Origin: Desulfobacteraceae bacterium
GTDB taxonomy: Bacteria > Desulfobacterota > Desulfobacteria > Desulfobacterales > Desulfosalsimonadaceae
Assembly (NCBI GenBank): GCA_011389515.1
Contig: JAABUA010000009.1
Span: forward strand, 1 to 64,000
Length of the DNA: 64,000 nt
Reading direction: 5' to 3'
The notes under the pieces were generated by a model. It worked only from the letters and a program-made list of their open reading frames with translations. It searched no databases and had not been told where the DNA came from. Made by a program: the position numbers and the translations under genes. The first letter of the stretch is position 1. Each line of letters opens with the position of its first letter. Below, in pieces: positions 35,741-45,063 of the stretch.

Positions 35741-36766
35741 CTATTGTCTTTTGTCCTGAATCTTGCCCGTTTTCTTTCCGATCCAATCTTTAAGACGGTC
35801 GATTCTCGAAGGGCTTTTGAAAGTCAATTCCGTATCCGCTTTCTGATCAGACATCAATCCCGTCGCCCTGGCGGTGTAGCTGCCTGCCGGAATCGGCTCC
35901 TGGGTGATAACCAGAACCGTGTCATACTCCCCTTCTTCGGAATAGGTATCAAATTCTATATCCCCCCGCAGGATTTCCGTAACTTTTGCAAGAGTGCTCA
36001 CTTTTGCGCTGAAAGTCCCATCTGGCTGGACCTTGCTTTCGGCAACAACCGAGTCTGTTCCGTCAGGACTCATAAGGGTTATGTAAACGGAATCCTCCGG
36101 TTCGAACCGAATCCCTTCGAAAACAATGTCCGTACCCATAAGACTGGCCACTCCGAGACTCACTTTGGAAGGTTCTACAGTAATCATCGGCGCGACAATT
36201 TTAATCTTTCCCTTTTTAACGCCGATCCAGTCTTTAAGCCGGTCGCCTTTTGAGGGTTCATTAAAGCTGAACGTCGTTTCCGCTTCCAGGTTTGACAGCA
36301 TACCCGTTGCCCTGGCAGTGTAACTGCCTGCCGGAATCGACATCTGGGTAATCACCAAGACCGTTTCATACTGTCCTTCTTCGGAATATGTGTCGAATTC
36401 CATATCGCCGCGCAATATTTCCGTCACTTTTACAAGATTGGTCATTTTTGCGCTGAAAGTGCCGTCCGTTTTTACCGTATCACTGGCAACAACCACCTCG
36501 TCATCGTCAACTCCCTCAAGAGTGATAAAAACGGATTCGCCCGGCTGAAATCCCACCCCTTCGAAAACAATGTCCGTACCTATGAGGCTGGCCACCCCAA
36601 GACTTGCAGAATCCGGATTGACAATAACCTGGGGCCCGTAAACATAAGGGTCGATGACAATCGGACAGAGGCGCGCGCAGCCTGATAAAAGCAGGCCGCT
36701 TGCCATAAAAACAAGCCATGCCGGAAACAGTATTCTTGAAAATGTCTTTATTTTTTCAAGAAACAT
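35741..36766 (-). CDS. Lipoprotein with two tandem copies of a 148-residue domain
   Basis: A 341-residue protein with a lipoprotein signal (LLLSGC30). Two beta-rich domains repeat with a period of 148 residues: LGVASLIGTDIVFEGVGFQP at 56-75 and LGVASLMGTDIVFEGIRFEP at about 204-223. Each is followed by KVTEILRGD-EFDTYSEEG and IPAGSYTARATG. Each ends in a basic DRLKDWIG-KK-GKI segment. The domain looks Ig/bulb-like, but no named family is recognised. AGGAGCACCCC precedes the ATG. The duplicated DNA is still highly similar, which suggests a fairly recent duplication. Confidence 0.75.
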   Translation of the reverse strand: MFLEKIKTFSRILFPAWLVFMASGLLLSGCARLCPIVIDPYVYGPQVIVNPDSASLGVASLIGTDIVFEGVGFQPGESVFITLEGVDDDEVVVASDTVKTDGTFSAKMTNLVKVTEILRGDMEFDTYSEEGQYETVLVITQMSIPAGSYTARATGMLSNLEAETTFSFNEPSKGDRLKDWIGVKKGKIKIVAPMITVEPSKVSLGVASLMGTDIVFEGIRFEPEDSVYITLMSPDGTDSVVAESKVQPDGTFSAKVSTLAKVTEILRGDIEFDTYSEEGEYDTVLVITQEPIPAGSYTARATGLMSDQKADTELTFKSPSRIDRLKDWIGKKTGKIQDKRQ

Positions 36767-36970
36767 GGGGTGCTCCTCCTTAAAAATCCATTATGAAAAA
36801 ACCGCTATGAATTTATCGCAATATATATTCCGCATACTGCACTTTTTTCTTAAAATAAACAAGAGGATTTAGAACGCGATAGGCAAAAATACCGACAAAA
36901 CATGCGGAGGCACACGGAAGACCGGATGCATTGCCTCTTCTGATTTTCAGTAGATTACTTCTCATATCGC

Positions 36971-36999
36971 TTGACAGTCAAGTGAAAAATGTTTAGTCT
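36971..36999 (+). promoter_or_regulatory. Sigma70-type promoter of the liv operon
   Basis: TTGACA (36971-36976), a 17-bp spacer and TAGTCT (36994-36999), 109 bp upstream of livM. It lies in the 341-bp divergent gap 36767-37107, where no gene is seen. Confidence 0.5.
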
Positions 37000-37107
37000 A
37001 AGAAACTTCGTTTACAAAAAGTACTATTTCATTTTTCGACTGACAACCGCACGCAATATCCATTTACCAAAGCCCGGCAGGGAACTGTAAGGAAAGGAAA
37101 TATCCTC

Positions 37108-38157
37108 GTGGATATGAAACGGGACTATTATGGAGATGTTAAACTCTTTTCATCCGGCGTAACACTATTCTGGTTTGCAGCGCTGATCATTTTTCTGCTT
37201 CTTTACCCGTTCTTGTTTGAAAATTATTACGTTTACATGGCCAACTATATTGCCATCAATATTATCGTTGTCGTCGGGTTGAACCTCCTCGTGGGATACA
37301 CAGGGCAAATATCGTTGGGCCATGCGGGATTTTTTGCCATCGGGGCCTATGGAACGATCGTACTGATGACACTTGCGAGCTTTCCCTTCCTGCTTGCATT
37401 GATCTGCGCCGGTTTGATCGCCGCCGGCTTCGGGTTTCTTCTGGGCCTGCCCGCACTCCGACTGGAAGGTCCCTATCTTGCCATTGCCACGCTCGGTTTC
37501 GGGCTTACCCTCACCACCGTCATCGGCAGGATAGATATGCTTGGAGGGCGCCAGGGACTTCATGCCCCGGACCTGGTCATCATGGGACATCACCTGACGA
37601 CAGACCGGCAATTTTATTACCTTGCCATGATTATTACGGTGCTGCTTGTCATTATCGCCCGCAATATTACCAAAACAAAAGTCGGAAGGGCTTTTGTTGC
37701 CATACGGGATGCGCACATCGCGGCTGAAACCATGGGTGTCAACCTCGTCCTTTACAAAACTTTGGCTTTTGCGCTCAGCGCCTTTTATGCAGGGGTGGCC
37801 GGTGGTCTCTTCGCTTTCGTGCTTCGCTTTATCGAGCCTGAACTCTTCGGTTTTTTCCTTTCGATATTTTTCCTGACAATGGCGGTGGCGGGCGGCCTGG
37901 GGACGGTCATGGGTCCCATTGCAGGCGCAATCCTGCTGTCTTTTCTTGATCTGGAACTCCGCAACATACTGAATATCCCATATGTCGGCGACTGGCTGAG
38001 GCAACTGTCAACCAGTCATTTTTCTCTGACCGGGGTCTCCAATATCCAGTTTATCGTGTTCGGCACCATATTGATCCTGATCATGCTGTTTGAACCGCTG
38101 GGCCTTTACGGCCTGTGGATCAGAATGAAAAAATACTGGAAAACATGGCCTTTCTAA
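37108..38157 (+). CDS. livM: Branched-chain amino acid-type ABC transporter permease LivM
   Basis: A 349-residue LivM-family inner-membrane permease with about ten helices. Motifs are NLLVGYTGQISLGHAGFFAIGAYG, the conserved first signature, and RDAHIAAETMGVNLVLYKTLAFALSAFYAGVAGGLFA, which contains the EAA-like cytoplasmic loop that docks with the ATPase. AGGAAAGG lies 9 bases upstream of the GTG at 37108; an ATG at 37114 is the alternative. First gene of the operon livM-livH-livK-livG-livF-acyl-CoA synthetase. Confidence 0.93.
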   Translation: MDMKRDYYGDVKLFSSGVTLFWFAALIIFLLLYPFLFENYYVYMANYIAINIIVVVGLNLLVGYTGQISLGHAGFFAIGAYGTIVLMTLASFPFLLALICAGLIAAGFGFLLGLPALRLEGPYLAIATLGFGLTLTTVIGRIDMLGGRQGLHAPDLVIMGHHLTTDRQFYYLAMIITVLLVIIARNITKTKVGRAFVAIRDAHIAAETMGVNLVLYKTLAFALSAFYAGVAGGLFAFVLRFIEPELFGFFLSIFFLTMAVAGGLGTVMGPIAGAILLSFLDLELRNILNIPYVGDWLRQLSTSHFSLTGVSNIQFIVFGTILILIMLFEPLGLYGLWIRMKKYWKTWPF

Positions 38158-38219
38158 CCTTAGTGACTGGGGTTCCAGGAGCATGGCGTCAGGGATACCA
38201 TCTATGAAGGGTTTTTAAA

Positions 38220-39098
38220 ATGATTGATTTCATACAAATGATTATCAGCGGAATTGCCGTGGGAAGCTCATATGCATTGATGGCACTGGCAATGGTTCTG
38301 ATATACAAGGCCTCCGAGGTGCCGAACTTCGCCCAGGGGGAAATGGCGCTTTTGCCGGTCTTTATCGCCTTCATGATTATTTATTCTTATGGGTACTCCG
38401 TTTTTGCAGCATTTTTCGGTGCCCTTGTCTTTGCCCTGGTCCTTGGATGCTGCCTTGAGTTCGCCATTGTGCGAAGGGCTAAAAATTCGAACGTTTTAGG
38501 GCTGATTATCATTACCATCGGGCTTGAGATGATCCTTCTGGGTTTTGTTTCATGGAAATTCGGCGCGGACGAACGCGTCATGCCGTCGTTCCCCATATCT
38601 TCTTATGACAGCGTGATGTTCGGTGATTTTTATATCACGACCATCGACCTTCTGACCCTCATCGTTGCGCTTGTCATAATGATATCCCTGTTTCTGTTTT
38701 TTCGTTTTTCAAAATTCGGCGTGGCCATGAAGGCAACCCAGCAGAATGAAACCGCCGCACGCCTGATGGGAATCCGCACTAACCGGGTAAAAATGGTAAC
38801 ATGGGGGATTTCAGGAACAGTCGGAAGCGTGGCCGGCCTGTTAATCGCCCCGGTTATAATGGACCCTTACATGATGTGGGATCCGATGCTCAAGGGATTT
38901 GCAGGTGCAGTCGTGGGCGGCATGACATCCCTGCCGGGAGCCGTGTTCGGCGCATATATCGTTGGCATTGTCGAACACCTTTTCGGCGGGTACGTATCCA
39001 TGGACTTCAAGGCAGTTGTCGCTTTTGCAGTCATTGTAATCGTTTTGTGCGTCAAGCCGAGCGGCTTGTTTGCCCGTCATTACGTGAAAAAAGTCTGA
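38220..39098 (+). CDS. livH: Branched-chain amino acid-type ABC transporter permease LivH
   Basis: A 292-residue partner permease of LivM. It has the family's start (IVIISGIAVGSSYALMALA-like), VLIYKASEVPNFAQGEMALL, the loop MKATQQNETAARLMGI (EAA-type coupling region) and GGMTSLPGAVFGAYIVGIVEH. GAAGGG precedes the ATG after a 62-bp gap. In other LivH proteins the phrase V-P-N-F-A-Q-G is usually V-N-F-A-Q-G, a small family variation. Confidence 0.93.
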   Translation: MIDFIQMIISGIAVGSSYALMALAMVLIYKASEVPNFAQGEMALLPVFIAFMIIYSYGYSVFAAFFGALVFALVLGCCLEFAIVRRAKNSNVLGLIIITIGLEMILLGFVSWKFGADERVMPSFPISSYDSVMFGDFYITTIDLLTLIVALVIMISLFLFFRFSKFGVAMKATQQNETAARLMGIRTNRVKMVTWGISGTVGSVAGLLIAPVIMDPYMMWDPMLKGFAGAVVGGMTSLPGAVFGAYIVGIVEHLFGGYVSMDFKAVVAFAVIVIVLCVKPSGLFARHYVKKV

Positions 39099-39191
39099 CC
39101 ATGAAGGATGCCGCCACCCCCATGCAAAAAAAACTGGGCTTTAAGACAGCATTCAATCAAAAAAAGGAACCCATACCAACGGAGGAGCAGC

Positions 39192-40436
39192 ATGAAAAAA
39201 GTATTACTTTCAGCTTTGTTAAGCGCCGCCTTTGTATTTGGCATTTTTTCCCCCGGATTTTGTGAGGTGGGTATAACCGACACCGAGATCCATATCGGCC
39301 AATGGTCGCCACAGACCGGGCCGGCTGCAGCATGGGGAGCAGTTGCACGCGGTACGGATGCTTATTTCAAATGGATCAATGCAAACGGCGGCATCCATGG
39401 CAGAAAAATCGTGCACCATTATTTCGATGACGCATATAACCCGGCCCGCACCATCGCCGGGGTGAAGCAGCTCCAGGAGCGCACCGGCATTTTCGCCTGG
39501 GTCGGCGGGGTTGGCACGGCACCCGGGCTTGCGGTCAAAGACTACCTCATGGCCAAGGATGTCATATGGGTCGGTCCGGCCGCCGGGTCCAGGAACTGGC
39601 TCACCCCCCCCCATAAAAACCTTTTTAATGTTTATCCACTCTATCTCGGAGATGCCCAATTGCTCAACGAATATGCCATCAATGAGTTGGGCAAGAAAAA
39701 AATAGCAGTCGTTTACCAGGAAGATGATTACGGCGAGCAGGGGCTTGAAGGAACGAAATTTACTCTGAAAAAGTATAATATGGAGCCTGTCGCAGCGATT
39801 CCCGTCGCACTGGGCGATTCGGACATGCGCCCCCATGCGATGCGCCTGAGGCGTTCCGATGCGGATGCAGTTTTACTTTTTGTAACACCCATTGCCGCAT
39901 CAAGAATCATCGGAACGGGCAAGGCCATGAACTACAACCCGCAATGGATGAGCACGACCACATGCGCTGACTGCCCGCTCATGATGGATATCACCCAGGG
40001 CCTTTACGCGGACGTTATAACGGCAAACTTCGGAATGCGTGATGATTCTGAACAGGTAGGAGACTCTCAGCACATCAACAACCCCAAGATGGAACTGATG
40101 CAAACCTACAAGACAGAAGTTTTTGACAGGTATGCCGCACGAGACGAAAGATGGGGCTATACCTTTAGCCTTGGCATCGCGCTTGCCGAACCGCTTGTTG
40201 AGGCAATAAGGAACGCCGGGCCGGACCTGACCCATGAAAAAGTGATCAAGGAGCTTGAAAATCTGGAAAACTTCAAGGGCATGTTGGGAAGAATCAGCTA
40301 CGGGCCATTTGACCCCGAAGACCCGCTCACCCGGATCGGGCAGCAGTCTATATTTCTCCATCAATGCACTGAAGATGGCGGTTCTGTTATCCTGACCGAC
40401 TGGATTGAAACCGAGTATATCCCCATGGGCGAATAA
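39192..40436 (+). CDS. livK: Periplasmic substrate-binding protein of the Liv-type ABC importer
   Basis: A 414-residue protein, longer than LivK of E. coli (about 370) and like the Peripla_BP_6 proteins used for aromatic or branched organic acids. A signal peptide (KKVLLSALLSAAFVFGIF, cleavage near SPGFC/EVG) leads into GITDTEIHIGQWSPQTGPAA. The core has GVKQLQERTGIFAWVGGVGT and VVYQEDDYGEQGLEGTK. The ATG at 39192 follows ACGGAGGAGCAGC. An upstream in-frame ATG (39108) would add an implausible Pro-rich leader. The gene order and the acyl-CoA synthetase suggest import of an organic acid rather than leucine, which is inference. Confidence 0.88.
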   Translation: MKKVLLSALLSAAFVFGIFSPGFCEVGITDTEIHIGQWSPQTGPAAAWGAVARGTDAYFKWINANGGIHGRKIVHHYFDDAYNPARTIAGVKQLQERTGIFAWVGGVGTAPGLAVKDYLMAKDVIWVGPAAGSRNWLTPPHKNLFNVYPLYLGDAQLLNEYAINELGKKKIAVVYQEDDYGEQGLEGTKFTLKKYNMEPVAAIPVALGDSDMRPHAMRLRRSDADAVLLFVTPIAASRIIGTGKAMNYNPQWMSTTTCADCPLMMDITQGLYADVITANFGMRDDSEQVGDSQHINNPKMELMQTYKTEVFDRYAARDERWGYTFSLGIALAEPLVEAIRNAGPDLTHEKVIKELENLENFKGMLGRISYGPFDPEDPLTRIGQQSIFLHQCTEDGGSVILTDWIETEYIPMGE

Positions 40437-40492
40437 TTTTTATAAACCGACAATAGCATTTTTGCCGGTGACTTTCCGGGAGAAACTGACTT

Positions 40493-41287
40493 ATGACCTT
40501 TTTTGCAGTGGAAAACCTTTCCATGACCTTCGGTGGTCTGAAGGCGCTGGACAATGTCTCCTTTGAAATCGTCAAAGGAGAGATTTTTGCCATCATCGGC
40601 CCCAACGGGGCCGGAAAAACGACCCTGTTCAACTGTATCAACGGCATTTACCCGCCATCCGGCGGGAGCGTAATCTTCAAGGACAAACCGATCCGGGGTA
40701 TCAAGCCGGACAAGGTCGCAAAAGCGGGTATTGCGAGAACCTTCCAAAACATTGAGCTTTTTTCCAATATGAATACCATGGAAAATATCATGCTCGGCCG
40801 TCACCTTTTCATGAAAACCGGACTTTTCAGGGGCGGGCTCATGTGGGGCAGAAATTCCTTTGCCGGAAAGGAGGAAGCGGATAACCGCAAGAAGGTGGAA
40901 GAAATAATCGAACTGCTTGAACTGCAGACCTTCAGGAACAAGTTTGTCGGCGCGCTGCCCTATGGCATTCAGAAAAAAATCGAACTGGGCAGGGCTCTGG
41001 CCGCGGAGCCTGAGCTGCTTCTTCTCGACGAGCCCTGCGCCGGGATGAATGCGGAAGAAAAGCAGGACGTGGTTTTCTGGATAAAGGATATCCAGGATGA
41101 ACTGGGTATTACCATTTTACTCATCGAGCATGACATGAACATGGTCATGGATATATCCGACCGGATTCTTACCCTGAATTTCGGCAAACCCATTGCCATG
41201 GGCTATCCTGAAGAAGTAAGCAGCCACCCGGAAGTGCTGAAAGCCTACCTGGGAGTGGAAGACGGCGAAGATGCCCAGATCCACTGA
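40493..41287 (+). CDS. livG: Liv-type ABC transporter ATP-binding protein LivG
   Basis: A 264-residue ATPase. Walker A is GPNGAGKTT (36-44), the signature is LPYGIQKKIELGRAL in the LivG style, Walker B is LLLLDEPCAGMN, and the switch is LLIEHDMNMV. It forms the LivG/LivF heterodimer that powers LivM/LivH. GGGAGAAACTGACTT precedes the ATG. A 150-bp palindromic element separates it from livF, which may affect the relative expression of the two ATPases. Confidence 0.94.
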   Translation: MTFFAVENLSMTFGGLKALDNVSFEIVKGEIFAIIGPNGAGKTTLFNCINGIYPPSGGSVIFKDKPIRGIKPDKVAKAGIARTFQNIELFSNMNTMENIMLGRHLFMKTGLFRGGLMWGRNSFAGKEEADNRKKVEEIIELLELQTFRNKFVGALPYGIQKKIELGRALAAEPELLLLDEPCAGMNAEEKQDVVFWIKDIQDELGITILLIEHDMNMVMDISDRILTLNFGKPIAMGYPEEVSSHPEVLKAYLGVEDGEDAQIH

Positions 41288-41310
41288 AACGGGCCTGGGA
41301 AAAGAATTGA

Positions 41311-41460
41311 TGAACTTGTAAAAAGTCTGATTTCAGATGGCGCCGCAAAAAGTTCAAGATCAAGGCTTGCGCAATTTCGAAGAATGCAGCGTACTTAGCC
41401 GTACGTGAAATTCTGAGAAATTGCGCGTAACGCAGTTATTGGACTTTTACGGTGCCATCA
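41311..41460 (+). repeat. Palindromic element A, copy 3 (inside the liv operon)
   Basis: 150 bp between livG and livF. The outer end is TGAACTTGTAAAAAGTCTGA. The inner inverted ends are GATGGCGCCGCAAAAAGTTC and, from the right, GATGGCACCGTAAAAGTCC. The centre is GCGTACTTAGCCGTACG. It is almost identical to copy 4 at 47403-47553, in opposite orientation. It has no ORF. As RNA it could form a long hairpin within the operon transcript. Confidence 0.8.
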
Positions 41461-41493
41461 ATTATTTTTTGAAACTTTGGATCGGAGTCTACA

Positions 41494-42270
41494 TTGGGTG
41501 TGCTACTTGAAATAAAGAACATCGAAACCTACTACGATTTAATTTACGCGATCCGGGGCGTTTCGCTTTCCGTTGCCGAAGGCAGCATCACCACCATTCT
41601 TGGAAACAACGGCGCAGGCAAAACGACCATCCTGAAAACCATACTGGGGCTTATTGACAATCAACCCGACAAGGGAACCATTGAATTTATGGGGCACCGC
41701 ATCGATGGATTGGATACCGAGCAAATCGTCCGTCTCGGCATATCCTGCGTTCCCGAGGGGAGAGAAGTGTTTGAAGAACTGTCCGTCCGGGAAAATCTCA
41801 TGATGGGCGCATATATCCGCAAGGACAAAAAAGGGGTAGCGCAGGATTTTGAAAGGGTTTTCAACTATTTTCCGATTCTTGCCCAGAGAAAAAACCAGTG
41901 GGCAGGCACATTGTCCGGAGGGGAACAGCAAATGCTGGCCATTGGAAGAGCCCTCATGAGTCGCCCCAAGCTTCTTTTTCTGGATGAGCCGTCTCTGGGG
42001 CTTTCTCCGCTTCTGGTCAAGGAGATTTTTCAGATCATCCGCAAGATCAATGAGGAGGGCGTGACCATACTCCTTGTGGAGCAAAATGCGAAAAAGGCCC
42101 TTGAAGTATCGGATACCGCGCTGATTCTCGAAACCGGCCGCTTTGTCATGAAGGGCAAATCAAGCGACCTGCTGAAAGATGAAAATGTGAAGGAATTTTA
42201 CTTGGGTGTCCGATCACAGCAATCCGCAAAGGGTTACCAGCGATGGAAGCGCAAAAAGGTGTGGCGCTGA
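41494..42270 (+). CDS. livF: Liv-type ABC transporter ATP-binding protein LivF
   Basis: A 258-residue ATPase with Walker A GNNGAGKTT (37-45), LSGGEQQML signature, Walker B LLFLDEPSLGLSP and VEQNA switch. The start is TTG at 41494 (CGGAG six bases upstream) or GTG at 41500; neither is ATG, so translation may be limited. The C-terminal end overlaps the open frame leading into the acyl-CoA synthetase, but the likely synthetase start lies 31 bp downstream. Confidence 0.92.
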   Translation: MGVLLEIKNIETYYDLIYAIRGVSLSVAEGSITTILGNNGAGKTTILKTILGLIDNQPDKGTIEFMGHRIDGLDTEQIVRLGISCVPEGREVFEELSVRENLMMGAYIRKDKKGVAQDFERVFNYFPILAQRKNQWAGTLSGGEQQMLAIGRALMSRPKLLFLDEPSLGLSPLLVKEIFQIIRKINEEGVTILLVEQNAKKALEVSDTALILETGRFVMKGKSSDLLKDENVKEFYLGVRSQQSAKGYQRWKRKKVWR

Positions 42271-42301
42271 AACCATTTCCCGACGATTCGGAGGAAAAAT
42301 A

Positions 42302-44098
42302 TTGAGTCCTGCAACTACCCCGGCCGTATTTGAAAAAACCGCCTGCGAACACGGCGATAAAGCAGCCATGCGTTATAAGAAACTGGGCCTGTGGCACGAT
42401 ATTTCATGGCGTCAATACCGTGAGACCGCAGAAGATATCGCTGCCGCGCTGATCGACATGGGTCTTGAAAAAGGCGTCAGCGCCGCCATTATCGGTGACA
42501 ATTGCCCCGAGTGGGTCATGATCGACATGGGCATTCAATGCGCCGGAGGCGTATCTGTCGGCATATATACGACCAATGCCTGGCAGGAAGTGGAGTATGT
42601 CGTATCCAATTCCGATGCCATGTTCCTGTTTGTTGAAAATGAGGAGCAGCTCGACAAATGGCTCAACTTCAGGGGGTCTGTTCCCTTGCTTAAAAAAGTG
42701 ATCGTGTGGGACACCACGGGGCTGAAAGCGTTTAAAGACCCCATGCTTATCAGCCTTTCCGAGTTGATCGAAAAAGGACAACAGACAGACAAGAACCTTT
42801 TGAATCAACGCATGAAGGCAATAACGCCGGACGACATGAGCGTCCTGATCTATACCTCGGGAACGACAGGGCCGCCAAAAGGGGCCATCCTTACCCATGG
42901 AAACGTCACCTGGATGGCAGAGGCCATTGCCGCGCTCAACCCCATGGAAAGAAAGGATGAGGTGCTGTCCTTCCTGCCGCTCTGCCACATCTTTGAAAGG
43001 CTTTTTTCCGTGTTCGCTCACATCCGGCACGCCTACGTGGTCAATTTTGTTGAAAAACCGGATACCGTCACGGACAACATGACCGAAGTCTCCCCGACCG
43101 TCGGTTATTCGGTTCCGCGAATCTGGGAAAAATACTATTCCGCCATACAGATCAAGATGTCCGAAGCCACGATGGGTAAACGCCTGGCATACAATACCGC
43201 CCTTACCATCGGGCGCTACCGGGCGGATTTGAAAATGAATTTCAAAAAAACGCCTGCTTACCTGGAACTTCTTTTCAGACTTGCCCACTACACGGTATTC
43301 CGAAAACTGAAAAAACGGCTCGGATTTGAAAGAATTCGGGTCGCCTATTCAGGCGCCGCCCCCATATCCGGACAGGTGCTGCACTTCTATCAGTCCATCG
43401 GCATGAACCTCATCGAGGGGTACGGGCAGACCGAGGGGACCGGCGTCACATGCACCTCCCGACCGGGAAAGGCCAAGTTCGGAACCGTCGGCACCCCTGT
43501 TCCGGGCACAGAGGTAAAAATAGCGGAAGACGGCGAAATCCTCGTAAAATCACCGGGTGTTTTTGCCGGGTATTATAAAAACGAGAAAGGCACTGCTGAA
43601 ACGCTTCGCAACGGCTGGCTGCACTCCGGTGATGTAGGGGAGATCGACGAGGACGGGTATCTGAAAATTACGGATCGCAAAAAGGATATCATCATCACGG
43701 CCGGCGGAAAAAACATCTCTCCGCAATACATCGAAAACATGTTAAAAGCCAGCGTCTACATCAATGACGCCGTGATTATCGGGGACCGGCGGAAGTACCT
43801 GGTGGCACTGATCATGATCGATGAGGACAACGTTGTAAAATTTGCCCAGGACAACAAAATCCAGTTCTCCACGTACGGGGACCTCGCCGCAGATTCCAAA
43901 ATAAACGAACTGATCCGCGCGGAAATCGACAAGGTGAACAAGACCCTGGCGCGCGTGGAAAATGTACGGAAATTCAAAATTCTTCCAAAGAAACTCTACG
44001 AAGAGGACGGCGAGGTCACCCCCACCATGAAAGTCAAGCGAAACTACGTCAACAAGGCGTTTTCAGATATCATCGAAGAGATGTACTTTGCCGGCTAA
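42302..44098 (+). CDS. Long-chain acyl-CoA synthetase (AMP-binding), liv-operon associated
   Basis: A 598-residue adenylate-forming enzyme that makes an acyl-AMP and then acyl-CoA. Motifs are YTSGTTGPPKGA (P-loop), GYGQTEGTG (A5), LHSGDVGEIDEDGYL (A7) and DRKKDIIITAGGKNISP (A8). It resembles FadD15-type long-chain synthetases rather than FadD. The TTG at 42302 is chosen because TTCGGAGGAAAAA precedes it; a longer frame begins inside livF. Its place at the end of the liv operon suggests that the imported compound is an organic acid activated on entry. Confidence 0.9.
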   Translation: MSPATTPAVFEKTACEHGDKAAMRYKKLGLWHDISWRQYRETAEDIAAALIDMGLEKGVSAAIIGDNCPEWVMIDMGIQCAGGVSVGIYTTNAWQEVEYVVSNSDAMFLFVENEEQLDKWLNFRGSVPLLKKVIVWDTTGLKAFKDPMLISLSELIEKGQQTDKNLLNQRMKAITPDDMSVLIYTSGTTGPPKGAILTHGNVTWMAEAIAALNPMERKDEVLSFLPLCHIFERLFSVFAHIRHAYVVNFVEKPDTVTDNMTEVSPTVGYSVPRIWEKYYSAIQIKMSEATMGKRLAYNTALTIGRYRADLKMNFKKTPAYLELLFRLAHYTVFRKLKKRLGFERIRVAYSGAAPISGQVLHFYQSIGMNLIEGYGQTEGTGVTCTSRPGKAKFGTVGTPVPGTEVKIAEDGEILVKSPGVFAGYYKNEKGTAETLRNGWLHSGDVGEIDEDGYLKITDRKKDIIITAGGKNISPQYIENMLKASVYINDAVIIGDRRKYLVALIMIDEDNVVKFAQDNKIQFSTYGDLAADSKINELIRAEIDKVNKTLARVENVRKFKILPKKLYEEDGEVTPTMKVKRNYVNKAFSDIIEEMYFAG

Positions 44099-44167
44099 AG
44101 AATTTCCCTTATGGCGGTGATCAGGTTTTCTTCACTTGCATCAACTTCGATGTCATTTGCGCGGCTT

Positions 44168-44887
44168 TCAGGGACGGTGAAGAATCTCCATTACCGCGTC
44201 GCGATACCTGGGCTCTTTGATCATTCTTCGCAATCCCAGCAGGGAGTTGAGCGGCGTATCCAGGGTATGCAGGTTGACAACCTGGGGGGGGATGTTACCC
44301 CCCGGGTCCACGTACGTTTCATATACAACCGACACCATGCCGTCTTCCATGGGCGTGAACTGCCACATGCTCTCCATTTCCCGTATCCGCAGATATCCTT
44401 CCTGTTCCGGGTAGGCGTCAGGCCTTGCCTCTATATAGATGGTTACCTGCTTTGTATCCGGGTCCACCTCCAGTTTGGAATACAGAACCAGGTCGCGGTC
44501 CCGGACGGGCCATGGCGTCCCCTGTGCCACATAGACAATGCGCTCTGTGTCGTTTATAAAGTCTATCGTCCCGGCGCGTTTCACATTGTGCATCCACTCG
44601 GGAAACGCCTCCGTATCAGATATCAGGCTGACCAGTGCATCAAGGGTCTCATCAACCGTCGTTCTTCCCTGGTATGCCTTAATCGAAGAACCTTCGACGC
44701 TCCGGGTAAAAACAACAATATCATTTTCCAGGTCTTCTTCGGTTTTTTCCCATATAACATCCGCGGTCAGGGCCATCAGGGGGAAAAGTATCATACACCC
44801 TGCGAGAAAGAATAAAAACAGCATCGATTTGTACATAAAACCAGCCATAAATAAAAACTTTCCGTTCATTTTTTTTGCATTTTCCAT
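44168..44887 (-). CDS. Exported START-domain lipid-binding protein
   Basis: A 239-residue START/Bet v1-type protein with a signal sequence (hydrophobic 19-40, ending LMALTA/DV). Diagnostic segments are LISDTEAFPEWMHNVKRAG, TPWPVRDRDLVLYS and VVYETYVDPGGNIPPQVVN, all typical of the START superfamily. It would bind a sterol-like or phospholipid ligand in the periplasm. It lies convergent to the acyl-CoA synthetase, so a lipid link is plausible but not shown. An LAGC sequence in the signal region resembles a lipobox, but the hydrophobic run continues past it. Confidence 0.82.
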   Translation of the reverse strand: MENAKKMNGKFLFMAGFMYKSMLFLFFLAGCMILFPLMALTADVIWEKTEEDLENDIVVFTRSVEGSSIKAYQGRTTVDETLDALVSLISDTEAFPEWMHNVKRAGTIDFINDTERIVYVAQGTPWPVRDRDLVLYSKLEVDPDTKQVTIYIEARPDAYPEQEGYLRIREMESMWQFTPMEDGMVSVVYETYVDPGGNIPPQVVNLHTLDTPLNSLLGLRRMIKEPRYRDAVMEILHRP

Positions 44888-45063
44888 AATCGCTTTTCAA
44901 AACGGCCGTTGCGCAAACGGAAAAATTGGTGTGCTATGTACCCTTTGGGGCTGAAAAAGTCAAGAATAAGCTTCTCCGGAAGACCGACCACAATGAGGGC
45001 ATTCCTCAAATGCAGAATACAGTTGATCGGGACATTGATCGGACAAGGGGGGTGGGAGGCTTC

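Noticed and set aside
44111-44815. A plus-strand open frame of 234 codons
   Set aside because: Antisense to the START-domain gene, which has a signal peptide and family motifs. No ribosome site or conserved features.
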